Shown one piece after another: positions 1 through 8,342 of a stretch of DNA of 64,000 bases. Position 1 is the first letter of the stretch, and each line of letters begins with the position of its first letter. Under the pieces are notes generated by a model. The model made no database searches. It was not told where the DNA came from and saw only the letters and a list, made by a program, of their open reading frames with translations. Origin of the DNA: Cellulophaga sp. HaHaR_3_176 (GTDB taxonomy: Bacteria; Bacteroidota; Bacteroidia; Flavobacteriales; Flavobacteriaceae). The position numbers and the translations under genes were made by a program. The stretch is taken from contig NZ_CP058990.1 of the NCBI RefSeq assembly GCF_019021925.1, forward strand, positions 1,852,001 to 1,916,000, in the 5' to 3' direction.

Positions 1-120
1 AAATCAAAAGGCTACAGCTCAAGTAAAAGTTACAAAGGTTCAAGCCAAACTTCAAGAAATACAAACAGGTATAGTAATTCAAGTTCTTCTCGCTCTCGAA
101 GCGGAGGTTTCGGAAAATAA
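1..120 (+). CDS. C-terminal end of an unidentified protein (partial)
   Basis: An open frame enters from the left edge and stops with TAA at 118-120. The 39 visible residues are low complexity, rich in Ser, Arg, Gly, Lys and Asn, and end in SRSGGFGK. No domain is visible. It lies 25 bp upstream of the DUF350 gene on the same strand and so probably belongs to the same polyamine-linked operon. Genes near DUF350/spermidine synthase pairs often encode DUF4178-type proteins, but nothing visible here proves that. Confidence 0.6.
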   Translation, partial: KSKGYSSSKSYKGSSQTSRNTNRYSNSSSSRSRSGGFGK

Positions 121-145
121 TAGGTAATAAAACGCTAGAAAAAAC

Positions 146-1015
146 ATGGACAAATACGTAGATATTTTAGATTTATCACATTCATTGGGGTACATCTTAA
201 GTGGGTTTATCATTTTTATTATTGGAAAATTAGCTTACAAACTTTTACACCCAAGTATTAATATTCAAGAAGAACTGGTTGAAAAAGATAACTTCGCTTT
301 TATCATTTCTTATGTAGGTTATTTTGCTGCTTTAATTATCGCTATTGGTGGCGCTATTGTTGGTGAGAGTTTTGACTTTATTACAGATATTCAACATATT
401 TTTATTTACGGAATTTTTGCTATTTTACTATTATTATTAGCTGCTTGGGTTAGTAATAAAGTAATTCTGAATAAGTTCGATTTAAAAAAAGAAATAATTA
501 CTGATAAAAATGAAGGTTCAGGAGTTATTGAAGCGGCTATATACATCGCTAACGGTCTTATTTTATATGGTGCGTTAGTTGGTGAATCTGAAACATTAAT
601 AGAAGGACTTTCTACATTTTTCATGTATTGGATTATTGGTAATGTTGTTTTAATTATTGCTTCTAAGATATTTATCGCTTGGATGGGTTATAGCATTCAT
701 GACGAAGTAGAAAAAGACAATGTTGCTGCTGGAGTTAGTTTTTCTGGTGCAATATTAGCTATCGGTATTATTACCATGAATGCTATTTTAGATCCTTTTG
801 TAGATTGGACAACAACATTAATTGATATTTCATTACAAACAGTATTAGGGTGTATTCTACTTCCTATAATGCGTATGTTTACTGATAAAATTTTATTGCC
901 AGGAAGAAAACTTACAGATGAAATTATCAACCAAGAAAAACCAAATGTCGGTGCAGGGTTAATTGAAGCCTTTGCTTATGTTGCTTCTGCTATATTAATT
1001 ACATGGAGTATCTAA
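146..1015 (+). CDS. DUF350 family membrane protein, two tandem repeats
   Basis: A 289-residue, very hydrophobic protein with about eight membrane segments in two similar halves. Each half contains a segment of the type seen in DUF350 (YjfL-like) proteins, for example GALVGES and GGAIVGES. The function of DUF350 is not established. The family commonly sits next to membrane-anchored spermidine synthases and AdoMet decarboxylases, as here, where its stop overlaps the start of the aminopropyltransferase gene by 13 nt. A role in polyamine handling at the inner membrane is inference from context. Translational coupling is likely. Confidence 0.8.
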   Translation: MDKYVDILDLSHSLGYILSGFIIFIIGKLAYKLLHPSINIQEELVEKDNFAFIISYVGYFAALIIAIGGAIVGESFDFITDIQHIFIYGIFAILLLLLAAWVSNKVILNKFDLKKEIITDKNEGSGVIEAAIYIANGLILYGALVGESETLIEGLSTFFMYWIIGNVVLIIASKIFIAWMGYSIHDEVEKDNVAAGVSFSGAILAIGIITMNAILDPFVDWTTTLIDISLQTVLGCILLPIMRMFTDKILLPGRKLTDEIINQEKPNVGAGLIEAFAYVASAILITWSI

Positions 1016-2559
1016 AAAAAAACTCTTTCATATTAAAAGCAGCCATTTTTGCAACAGGTTTTGCAGGAATTGTAGCTGAATATACCTTATCTACATTAGC
1101 TACCTATTTTATTGGAAATTCAATTTTTCAATGGACAATGATTGTATCTCTAATGTTATTCTGCATGGGGTTAGGTAGTCGATTAAGTAAGCTAATTACT
1201 AAGAATTTAATTCAGAATTTTTTAATTCTAGAAGCTTCACTATCATTGATAGTCGCTTTTTCGTCTGTATTGGTATATACCCTTGCTTCTGTAAGTGAAT
1301 ATTACGGCATTGTAATTTATTCTTTATGTATGCTAATCGGATTATTAATTGGCCTAGAAATTCCGTTAGTCGTAAGAATTAATAAAGAATACGAAGATCT
1401 AAAAAGCAACATTTCATCTATATTAGAAAAAGACTATTATGGAAGCCTTATCGGAGGTGTGTTTTTTGCTTTTATAGGCTTGCCAATTTTAGGCTTATCT
1501 TATACCCCATTTGTACTCGGAATTATTAACTTTCTAGTAGCCCTGATTGTTTTTTATCGTTTTAAAGACAAAATTAAAAAGCGGCAAACATTACAATTAA
1601 AAGCAGTTTTAACCATTGTATTTGGTGTTTTAATTACGGGGATCGCTTTTACAGAGCCTATTATACAATGGGGAGAGCAAAAAAAATATAAAGATAAAAT
1701 TGTCTATTCTGAACAAACTAAATACCAAAATATCGTTTTAACCGAATGGAAAGATGAACATTGGTTGTATTTAAACGGAAACTTACAATTTTGTTCTATT
1801 GATGAAAAAATGTATCATGAGCCTTTGGTTCACCCAATCATGCAATTACATCCAAATCCGCAACGTATATTAATACTTGGTGGTGGCGATGGTTGTGCTG
1901 TCAGAGAAATTTTAAAATACCCAAGTGTCGAAAAAATTGATATGGTAGATTTAGATCCGAAAATGACAGATTTAGGAACCAATCACCCTGTGTTAATAAA
2001 TATCAACCAGGGAAGCATGAATAGTGAAAAACTTCAGATTTACAATAAAGATGCATACATACATTTAGAGCAAAATGTCACTGCTTTTTACGATGTTATA
2101 ATTGCTGATTTGCCTGACCCTAGAAATATAGAACTAGGTAGGTTATACTCTCATGAGTTTTATTCGCTTTGTAACAGAAAGCTTAGACCGAATGGTTTAA
2201 TTATTACACAAGCAGGTAGCCCTTATTTTGCTACAAAGGCCTTTAGTTGTATTGATGAAACAATTAAATCTGCTGGTTTCACAACTATAAAATTACACAA
2301 CCAAGTAATTTCTATGGGAGAATGGGGATGGGTTCTTGGAACAAAAAATACCACTATAAATTCTGATCAATTAAAACAAAAAGTTCAAAAAATTAAATTC
2401 GAAAATGTTCAAACGAATTGGATAAATAATGAAGCTATGCAATTGATAACATCATTTGGTAAAGATTTTTTCAAATTAAATGATAGTATTGAAGTTAATA
2501 AAGTACACAACCCTGTTTTATATCAGTATTATTTAGATGGTAATTGGGATTTATACTAA
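1003..2559 (+). CDS. speE: Membrane-anchored polyamine aminopropyltransferase (spermidine synthase)
   Basis: A 518-residue protein. Residues 1 to about 215 form roughly seven membrane helices. The C-terminal part is a spermidine-synthase methyltransferase-like fold that transfers aminopropyl from decarboxylated AdoMet to a diamine. The nucleotide loop GGGDGCAVREIL lies near residue 292, the acidic MVDLDP follows, and the substrate-binding IADLPDP lies near 366. Soluble SpeE is about 290 residues, so the membrane half is an addition, as is known for a bacterial subgroup. The AdoMet decarboxylase that supplies its co-substrate follows directly. The start ATG at 1003 overlaps the DUF350 gene. 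Confidence 0.88.
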   Translation: MEYLKKNSFILKAAIFATGFAGIVAEYTLSTLATYFIGNSIFQWTMIVSLMLFCMGLGSRLSKLITKNLIQNFLILEASLSLIVAFSSVLVYTLASVSEYYGIVIYSLCMLIGLLIGLEIPLVVRINKEYEDLKSNISSILEKDYYGSLIGGVFFAFIGLPILGLSYTPFVLGIINFLVALIVFYRFKDKIKKRQTLQLKAVLTIVFGVLITGIAFTEPIIQWGEQKKYKDKIVYSEQTKYQNIVLTEWKDEHWLYLNGNLQFCSIDEKMYHEPLVHPIMQLHPNPQRILILGGGDGCAVREILKYPSVEKIDMVDLDPKMTDLGTNHPVLININQGSMNSEKLQIYNKDAYIHLEQNVTAFYDVIIADLPDPRNIELGRLYSHEFYSLCNRKLRPNGLIITQAGSPYFATKAFSCIDETIKSAGFTTIKLHNQVISMGEWGWVLGTKNTTINSDQLKQKVQKIKFENVQTNWINNEAMQLITSFGKDFFKLNDSIEVNKVHNPVLYQYYLDGNWDLY

Positions 2560-2561
2560 AT

Positions 2562-2867
2562 ATGAATACAAATTATAAACATACCGAAGCAAATATATAC
2601 AACCATAACTTTTGGTCTACCTGTACAGACCCTGATGAGTTAAAAAAAGTATATAGCAAATTATTAAAGGATGCCGGTTTCACAATCATCCTTTTTAATG
2701 AGCACCATTTTCCTGTGCAAGGGTATACTTGTTTTTGGCTGTTGGCGGAAAGCCATTTAGCAATTCACACATTTCCTGAAAGCAATAAAAGTTATATTGA
2801 ATTAAGTAGTTGCAACGAAGAAAAACTAATATCGTTTATTAATAAAATAGATGATAAAGAAGTGTAA
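2562..2867 (+). CDS. speH: S-adenosylmethionine decarboxylase, small prokaryotic type
   Basis: A pyruvoyl enzyme that makes decarboxylated AdoMet for spermidine synthesis. I start it at ATG 2562 (101 residues), not at the in-frame TTG 2544, because the ATG lies just after the upstream stop and gives the usual small length. The signature AESHLAIHTFPE is present. Ser64 follows Glu63, the expected self-cleavage site that generates the pyruvoyl group, and the His of IHTFPE is the processing residue of the family. The upstream HHFPVQGY is also family-typical. It forms an operon with the aminopropyltransferase gene. Confidence 0.88.
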   Translation: MNTNYKHTEANIYNHNFWSTCTDPDELKKVYSKLLKDAGFTIILFNEHHFPVQGYTCFWLLAESHLAIHTFPESNKSYIELSSCNEEKLISFINKIDDKEV

Positions 2868-2909
2868 AGCACTTTTAAATAATGCGTTTTACGTAAAACA
2901 TTGAATAAA

Positions 2910-3674
2910 ATGAAAAAAAAAGTAAGTGATTTTATTAATTACAACAAGTATTTCATCAAATTCATTTATACGCTTATTGTACTAAATATACTAGCTTTAA
3001 TACTTGAATCGTATGATGAATTGAGGACTAAGTTTAATCTTGCTTTTTATTTTTTTGAACTGTTTTCTGTTATCGTTTTTACTGTTGAATATTTTATACG
3101 AATTTGGATTTCTGACAAAACAAAAGAAAATAAAAGAGAACGGCTTAATTTTGCCTTTTCTACTAGCGGAATTATTGATTTATTAGCTATTCTCCCCTTT
3201 TATTTACCCTTTATTTTTCCTTTTGATTTAAGGGTTATTCGAATTCTTCGTTTATTTAGGCTACTTAGAATTTTTAAACTTGGTAGATATTCAAACTCTT
3301 TGAAAACGATTAAATACATTTTTAAAGAAACAAAAGCAGAATTAACCATTACAATTTTTGTAACTTTTGTGTTGATGATTTTATCATCTACATTAATGTT
3401 TTATATAGAGCATGATGATCAACCAGAGCAATTTTCAAATATTGGAGATGCCTTTTGGTGGTCGATAGCCACATTAACTACTGTTGGGTATGGAGACGTT
3501 TACCCTGTTACAGGTTTAGGTAAATTACTGAGTGGTGTAATTGCTTTAATAGGTATTGGTTTTGTAGCGCTTCCTACGGGTATAATTAGTTCTGCCTTTA
3601 TCAGTAGAATTCAAACTAAAAAGAAAAAGAAAGAGTGTGACTGTCCGCATTGCGGAAAAAGTTTTGAATTATGA
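2910..3674 (+). CDS. Voltage-gated potassium channel-like ion transporter
   Basis: A six-helix cation channel of 254 residues from ATG 2910 (an in-frame TTG at 2901 is less likely). The S4-like helix has regularly spaced arginines (LRVIRILRLFRLLRIFKLGR) and the pore loop carries the K+ filter TVGYGD near residue 191. The C-terminus ends in a short Cys/His cluster, CDCPHCGKSFEL, that resembles half of a zinc ribbon. The stop overlaps the next start in ATGA, so translation of the rhomboid gene is probably coupled. Confidence 0.87.
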   Translation: MKKKVSDFINYNKYFIKFIYTLIVLNILALILESYDELRTKFNLAFYFFELFSVIVFTVEYFIRIWISDKTKENKRERLNFAFSTSGIIDLLAILPFYLPFIFPFDLRVIRILRLFRLLRIFKLGRYSNSLKTIKYIFKETKAELTITIFVTFVLMILSSTLMFYIEHDDQPEQFSNIGDAFWWSIATLTTVGYGDVYPVTGLGKLLSGVIALIGIGFVALPTGIISSAFISRIQTKKKKKECDCPHCGKSFEL

Positions 3675-4234
3675 TTCCGATTAAAAACAGTATCACATTT
3701 GTAGTCTTTATTTACATTGTTTATGGAATTAGCCTTTTTACGCCCATTGCTAATTATGGTATTATACCCCGTAGTGTAAACGGACTTATTGGTATCATTA
3801 CATCTCCTTTTTTACATGGTGGTATTTCGCATTTAATTTCAAATACAGCGCCGTTAATTATATTACTTACTGTACTTAATTATTTTTATCCTAAAAAATC
3901 GGTATCTGTAATCTTGTTTACCATTATAGTGGGTGGAATACTTGTTTGGGTATTTGCAAGAAATGGAAATCATATTGGAGCTAGTGGACTTATATATGGC
4001 CTTGTTGCTTTTTTAGTTGTAAATGGGTTTTTAGAGAAAAAGTTCGTTCCTGTACTAGTCTCTATTGCTGTTGCGCTAGCCTATTGGGGTTTAATTTGGG
4101 GTATACTTCCATCATTAGAAAGTTACATATCATGGGAAGGCCACCTTTTTGGTGCTATAGCTGGTGTTTTAATTGCGTTTATGCTTAATAAAAACAAACC
4201 GAAATCTTCGTTTATTAAAACAAATAGACGTTAA
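3671..4234 (+). CDS. Rhomboid family intramembrane serine protease
   Basis: A 187-residue protein with about six membrane helices. The rhomboid hallmarks are HGGISHLISN in the helix-2 region, the nucleophile motif GASG (Ser near residue 104) and the catalytic His in WEGHLFGA near 157. It should cleave membrane proteins within the bilayer; the substrate is unknown. It overlaps the K+ channel gene by 4 nt. Two further rhomboids occur at 38652-40266, but they are longer and not close copies. Confidence 0.87.
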   Translation: MIPIKNSITFVVFIYIVYGISLFTPIANYGIIPRSVNGLIGIITSPFLHGGISHLISNTAPLIILLTVLNYFYPKKSVSVILFTIIVGGILVWVFARNGNHIGASGLIYGLVAFLVVNGFLEKKFVPVLVSIAVALAYWGLIWGILPSLESYISWEGHLFGAIAGVLIAFMLNKNKPKSSFIKTNRR

Positions 4235-4268
4235 AAACAAACAACAATATTTTTAAAGCGTACTAAAA

Positions 4269-5069
4269 ATGATTAAATTTTTAAAGTTTGTATTTAACAT
4301 TTTACTTTTTTTAGTATTAACTGTACTAACTCAAATTGGAGGTATAGTCTATTTCATAAGTTTAATACTTTCAAAAAAAATAAATACAAAGCTAAAATTA
4401 AAAACATTATTTATTTTTATTATTTTTTATCTAGTATCAACACTAATAATAGTCCCATTAATCGCTCCTATTTTTGGTCGTGAAAAAATAAAAAACTCTA
4501 TAAAAATTAACCCTACAAATTACATGACTGTTTTATTAAACAGAAACTATGTGCAACCAAAACTGAATGAATTATTAAGCGATACTGAAAAAAAATTAGC
4601 CAAAACTACTATCGAAATTCATTATTTAGATGCTAATTTCCCGTTTATAAATAAATTTCCTTTACTACCTCACTTAAGCCATAATGATGGTAAAAAAATT
4701 GATATAAGTTTAATTTACGAAACAGAAAACGGAACAGTATCAAACAAACAAAAGGCCACCAGCGGCTATGGTGTATTTGAAAGCCCAAATTCGGGTGAGT
4801 TTAATCAAATTGAAAAATGCTTAAAAAATGGATATTTTCAATATGATTATCCTAAGTATTTAACTTTAGGTAGTATTAATGATAGTTTAGTTTTTTCTGA
4901 AAAGGGAACAAAAAAATTGATACAGGCTATTTTAAAAAATCAAACATTAGGAAAACTATTTATTGAACCTCATTTAAAAAACAGAATGAATTTAAATGAT
5001 GATAGAATACGATATCATGGATGTAGAGCTGTAAGGCACGATGATCATATTCATCTGCAATTAAGATAA
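4269..5069 (+). CDS. Membrane-anchored M15/M74-like zinc peptidase (predicted murein endopeptidase)
   Basis: A 266-residue protein. Residues 5-35 and 45-70 are membrane segments and the rest appears extracytoplasmic. The arrangement SHNDGKKID (His138, Asp145) followed by a C-terminal HDDHIHL (His257, His260, His262) resembles the zinc site of MepA/VanY-type LAS peptidases, which cut peptidoglycan peptides and show H-x(6)-D and HDDHxH patterns. It is shorter and more AT-rich than MepA. The family assignment rests only on these motifs, so the function is a prediction. Confidence 0.55.
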   Translation: MIKFLKFVFNILLFLVLTVLTQIGGIVYFISLILSKKINTKLKLKTLFIFIIFYLVSTLIIVPLIAPIFGREKIKNSIKINPTNYMTVLLNRNYVQPKLNELLSDTEKKLAKTTIEIHYLDANFPFINKFPLLPHLSHNDGKKIDISLIYETENGTVSNKQKATSGYGVFESPNSGEFNQIEKCLKNGYFQYDYPKYLTLGSINDSLVFSEKGTKKLIQAILKNQTLGKLFIEPHLKNRMNLNDDRIRYHGCRAVRHDDHIHLQLR

Positions 5070-5117
5070 AATGTGTAAATTCTAATAATTAATTTTCACT
5101 ATCATAAGCCTAAACGC

Positions 5118-5825
5118 ATGTTAACATCAATAATTTTATTTTCTGCATTTGCAGGTATTACAGTTTTTATTGGTGGGTTATTAGCTAATTATTTTAATCA
5201 TCATATAAAAGAAAGCCCTGTAAAATATGAAATTACCCATACACTTATGTCGTTTGGTGCAGGTATTATTTTATCAGCTTTAGCCTTAGTTTTAATACCT
5301 AAAGGCATGGAGCAATTAACTTTGCTACCTATGGTTCTCTCTTTTTTGTTTGGAGCCATACTTTTTATGTTACTAGACCGGTATTTGGCAAAAAAAGGAG
5401 GTCAGATAGCGACTCTTTTAGCCATGATAATGGATTTTGTACCAGAATCGATTGCACTGGGTGCTGTATTTGCTTTAGACCAAAGTATGGCCACATTGTT
5501 AGCTATATTTATTGGCTTACAAAATTTGCCAGAAGCATTCAATTCTTATAGAGATTTAGTGGAGAGTGGTTTTTCTGCTAAAAAAACACTTGTCATATTT
5601 TTTGCATTAAGTTTTTTCGGAATTATAGCTGCTTTAATAGGTCATTTTCTTTTAGCTGACTCACCTAATTTAACAGCCCATTTAATGACATTTGCAAGCG
5701 GAGGTATTTTGTATTTACTAATTCAGGATATTATACCCGCAAGTAAATTAGACAAAAACTATTTAACATCATTAGGTGCAACACTTGGTTTTACAGTCGG
5801 AATTATAGGTGAGAAAATTATTTAA
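5118..5825 (+). CDS. ZIP family divalent metal transporter
   Basis: A 235-residue protein with seven to eight membrane helices. The ZIP metal-path motifs are visible as MDFVPESIALG (helix IV) and LQNLPEAFNSY (helix V), each with a Pro-Glu pair. The canonical histidines of these motifs are replaced by Asp/Val and Gln/Asn, so metal preference cannot be read with confidence. It probably imports Zn2+ or a similar ion across the inner membrane. It is preceded by a 48-bp gap and not clearly coupled to its neighbours. Confidence 0.75.
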   Translation: MLTSIILFSAFAGITVFIGGLLANYFNHHIKESPVKYEITHTLMSFGAGIILSALALVLIPKGMEQLTLLPMVLSFLFGAILFMLLDRYLAKKGGQIATLLAMIMDFVPESIALGAVFALDQSMATLLAIFIGLQNLPEAFNSYRDLVESGFSAKKTLVIFFALSFFGIIAALIGHFLLADSPNLTAHLMTFASGGILYLLIQDIIPASKLDKNYLTSLGATLGFTVGIIGEKII

Positions 5826-5903
5826 AAAACAAAAATTCAATGCCTAAATAAAAAATTCACACCCCTTCTGATAAAACAAATTCATTTTAATTCAACCAAA
5901 TAA

Positions 5904-6551
5904 ATGAGAGTAACAAAAAAAATATTGAAGTGGTTACTATACGTACTTCTCATACCAATTAGCTATTTAATTATAGCATTAATAAGTACCTCAATAACAA
6001 TGAATAGAAAAGTAACTGATGTAGTTTCTAACAAAACTATTTATCTACATACAAACGGGGTACATTTAGATATTGCTCTGCCAAAAGAAAATGTAAGTAC
6101 TTTAGTACTAGCAGATTTAAAACATAGTACGGCAGATAATTACATATCATTTGGTTGGGGTGACGAGAATTTTTATGTAAACACTCCAACCTGGGGAGAT
6201 TTAACTTTTAATAATGCCTTTAGTGCAATGTTTTTAAAAAGTACAACACTAATGCACGTTACGCCATACCAACAAAAAAGTGCAAATTGGATAGAAATAA
6301 AGGTTAGTGAGGCTGAGTTACAACTATTAAATACTTACATACTAAATACCTTTAAGACAGATAAAAATGGAGCTAAAATTATATTAAAAGATCAAGGTTA
6401 CTCGTCAGTAGATAATTTTTATAAATCGAAAGGAAGCTACTCTTGTTTAAAAACTTGTAATAGTTGGGTTAATATAGGCTTTAAAAAAAGTGGTTTAAAA
6501 TCTTGTTTATGGACTCCTTTTGATTTTGGCTTAATTCATAAATATGAATAA
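5904..6551 (+). CDS. TIGR02117/DUF2459 family protein
   Basis: A 215-residue protein with one N-terminal membrane helix (about 9-32). Conserved features of the TIGR02117 (DUF2459) family are visible: HTNGVHLDIALP, FGWGDENFYVNTPTW, and a C-terminal CLKTCNSWVNIGFKKSGL. The Cys/His-containing motifs recall NlpC/P60-like folds, but no activity is established for the family. No operon partner is apparent. Confidence 0.75.
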   Translation: MRVTKKILKWLLYVLLIPISYLIIALISTSITMNRKVTDVVSNKTIYLHTNGVHLDIALPKENVSTLVLADLKHSTADNYISFGWGDENFYVNTPTWGDLTFNNAFSAMFLKSTTLMHVTPYQQKSANWIEIKVSEAELQLLNTYILNTFKTDKNGAKIILKDQGYSSVDNFYKSKGSYSCLKTCNSWVNIGFKKSGLKSCLWTPFDFGLIHKYE

Positions 6552-6625
6552 AGAACAATGTGTACGTTTAGAATCTATTTTATCAAAACCTACACGCTAT
6601 TTATTCTATATTTTTCAAGATAAAA

Positions 6626-7240
6626 TTAAAACCATTTTTTACTTAAAAAATCTATTTCTTTTTTAGACGACGCTAACATCTCTTCTATTTTATCTGGGTA
6701 TTGTTGTAAACCAAAAGCTGTAATATTTGTAGCTGGTATTCCCATAAGTCCAAAACAAGCATTTACCAATGGTGTTGCAAAGTTTACACTTTTTAAGGGC
6801 TCTATATTAAAATCACTCCCACTAGTCATTAAAACTAAAGCTTGTTTATTTTCGCATAAACCTTTAGGTCCCATTTCAGTCTGTGTAAAAGTTATACCTG
6901 CTTGTATTACAACATCTACCCAAGCTTTAACTGTTGCTGGCACAGACATATTAAATATTGGACTTGCTAAAACAATAAAATCAGCTTCTAAAACTTGATT
7001 TACCATTTTATCATTTTTAAACATTACTTGCTGCTCTTCTTCAGTTAACACAACTCCTCCAAAATTACGCTTAACGTATAAATTTAGTTTTTCTTCCAAT
7101 AATAAATCAGGAGCATTTTTTGTTAAATCTAATACTGTTATCTCTGTTTTATCTTTAGTAGTATCAATAAAATAATCTACAAGTTGTTTGGTGTTAGAAC
7201 CAACGCGTGGCGTATAACTTACTATTAATGTTTTTGTCAT
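6626..7240 (-). CDS. FMN-dependent NADH-azoreductase-type flavoprotein
   Basis: A 204-residue flavodoxin-like quinone/azo reductase. The N-terminal strand-loop TLIVSYTPRVGSNTKQL, the loop ASPIFNMSVPATVKAWVDVV and the following GPKGLCENKQALVLMTSG match the AzoR family, which reduces quinones and azo compounds by two electrons using NADH. It is divergent from an HxlR regulator at 7383, with a large dyad operator between them. The likely role is detoxifying electrophiles sensed by that regulator, as for YodB-controlled azoreductase in Bacillus. Confidence 0.8.
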   Translation of the reverse strand: MTKTLIVSYTPRVGSNTKQLVDYFIDTTKDKTEITVLDLTKNAPDLLLEEKLNLYVKRNFGGVVLTEEEQQVMFKNDKMVNQVLEADFIVLASPIFNMSVPATVKAWVDVVIQAGITFTQTEMGPKGLCENKQALVLMTSGSDFNIEPLKSVNFATPLVNACFGLMGIPATNITAFGLQQYPDKIEEMLASSKKEIDFLSKKWF

Positions 7241-7288
7241 TATTTATATCTTAAATTTAAATAGAATCTGTCTGATTTTTATTATTTA

Positions 7289-7296
7289 CAAAAGTA
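7289..7296 (-). promoter_or_regulatory. -7 box of the azoreductase promoter
   Basis: The minus strand reads TACTTTTG, a match to the Bacteroidota -7 consensus TAnnTTTG, 48 bp before the azoreductase start. A TTG lies 16 nt upstream inside the GTATAC-rich operator, so regulator binding there would compete with the polymerase. Confidence 0.45.
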
Positions 7297-7307
7297 ATAT
7301 ACATTTG

Positions 7308-7360
7308 GTATACAAAGTATACTGCTATACTCAAGTATACCAGTATACTTGAGTATAGCA
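7308..7360. promoter_or_regulatory. Dyad operator between azoreductase and hxlR genes
   Basis: A perfect inverted repeat with 18-nt arms at 7323-7340 and 7343-7360 (TGCTATACTCAAGTATAC and its complement) separated by CA. Each arm contains TATACT-CA-AGTATA. Two more GTATAC half sites lie at 7308-7313 and 7317-7322. TACT...AGTA dyads are the known operator type of YodB/HxlR regulators. It lies 22 bp upstream of the hxlR start and most likely serves both genes. Confidence 0.65.
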
Positions 7361-7382
7361 ATAAAATTGAAAATAATTAAAA

Positions 7383-7748
7383 ATGAAAACCAATAAAAAT
7401 CAAACTACAAATTACACGCCTACAGAATGTAAAACTTTTATTTTGCCTGTAAGAGATGTTATTGATTTGATTGGTGGAAAATGGCGGTTGCCAATTATGA
7501 CTGCTTTATCATTTAAAAAACATCGATTTAAAGAATTAGAACGCCAGATCGAAGGTATTACTCCAAGAATGCTATCTAAAGAACTTAAAGATTTAGAAAT
7601 AAATGGTTTAATTAATAGAGATGTGTTTGATACCTCCCCTATTACTGTAGAATATAGCCTTACAGATTATGGAAAATCTTTAGACAATGTCATAGAAACT
7701 ATTAGAGAATGGGGCCTTACGCATCGCAAAAAAATAATAAATAAATAA
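7383..7748 (+). CDS. HxlR family transcriptional regulator
   Basis: A 121-residue winged-helix protein. The core IDLIGGKWRLPIMTAL, the recognition region FKELERQIEGITPRMLSKELKDLE and the wing SPITVEYSLTDYGKSL are typical of HxlR. Cys17 lies just before the first helix, where HxlR/YodB proteins carry a redox-sensing cysteine, so electrophile or quinone sensing is plausible. It probably controls itself and the divergent azoreductase through the dyad at 7308-7360. Confidence 0.85.
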   Translation: MKTNKNQTTNYTPTECKTFILPVRDVIDLIGGKWRLPIMTALSFKKHRFKELERQIEGITPRMLSKELKDLEINGLINRDVFDTSPITVEYSLTDYGKSLDNVIETIREWGLTHRKKIINK

Positions 7749-7814
7749 CTGCTTTGCCCCTTCTATTTTTAAATAAGACCTACTAATTGTTTAGATTATT
7801 ATAAATTGAATATA

Positions 7815-8219
7815 ATGATTGAAAAAAAAGATTTAATACTACGAGAAATACAAAGATTAACCCTGTTAATAAAAGAACTTATAACTAGCGTGATTGATAT
7901 AGAACCCGAAAAAATTGATGCTGTAGTAAATCAAATCGATGATGTTTTAAAGGTTGAATTCAATTTATCTTTGAACGATATTTCAGAACTCTCTAATAAT
8001 GATTTGCTAATTAAAATGCACCAGATAAACGAAGTTCATGTTGATAAATTAATTCTATTATTATTTCAAGTGATAAAAAAAAGTGATCAAGCTAGCACAT
8101 TTAATAAACCTGAATTAATCAAAAAAAATATACTCTTAATTAATTATTTAGATGAGAGTTCTAAAGTATTTTCGGTAGATAGAATGCATATGAAAAGTGC
8201 GCTCAAACAAACACTATAA
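7815..8219 (+). CDS. Hypothetical helical protein
   Basis: 134 residues from ATG 7815 (an in-frame TTG at 7806 is less likely). I recognise no family. The composition is rich in Leu, Ile, Lys, Asp and Asn, and predicted to be mostly alpha-helical (LLIKELITSVIDIEPEKID, KLILLLFQVIKK). There is no signal peptide and no membrane helix long enough to be certain. It lies 66 bp after hxlR on the same strand and is followed by 123 bp with the rluF promoter. Confidence 0.6.
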   Translation: MIEKKDLILREIQRLTLLIKELITSVIDIEPEKIDAVVNQIDDVLKVEFNLSLNDISELSNNDLLIKMHQINEVHVDKLILLLFQVIKKSDQASTFNKPELIKKNILLINYLDESSKVFSVDRMHMKSALKQTL

Positions 8220-8317
8220 ATAAATAGCTAATTAAACTATTTAAGTGTTACTATAATTTTTATGTATGCGGCTTTATTATTGATGAAAATCAATTAGCGA
8301 ATACCCAACTAATCACG

Positions 8318-8325
8318 TAATTTTG
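8318..8325 (+). promoter_or_regulatory. -7 box of the rluF promoter
   Basis: TAATTTTG fits the Bacteroidota -7 consensus TAnnTTTG and ends 17 bp before the rluF ATG. No convincing -33 TTG was found at the expected distance. Confidence 0.4.
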
Positions 8326-8342
8326 CGTTTTAGATAAAATAA

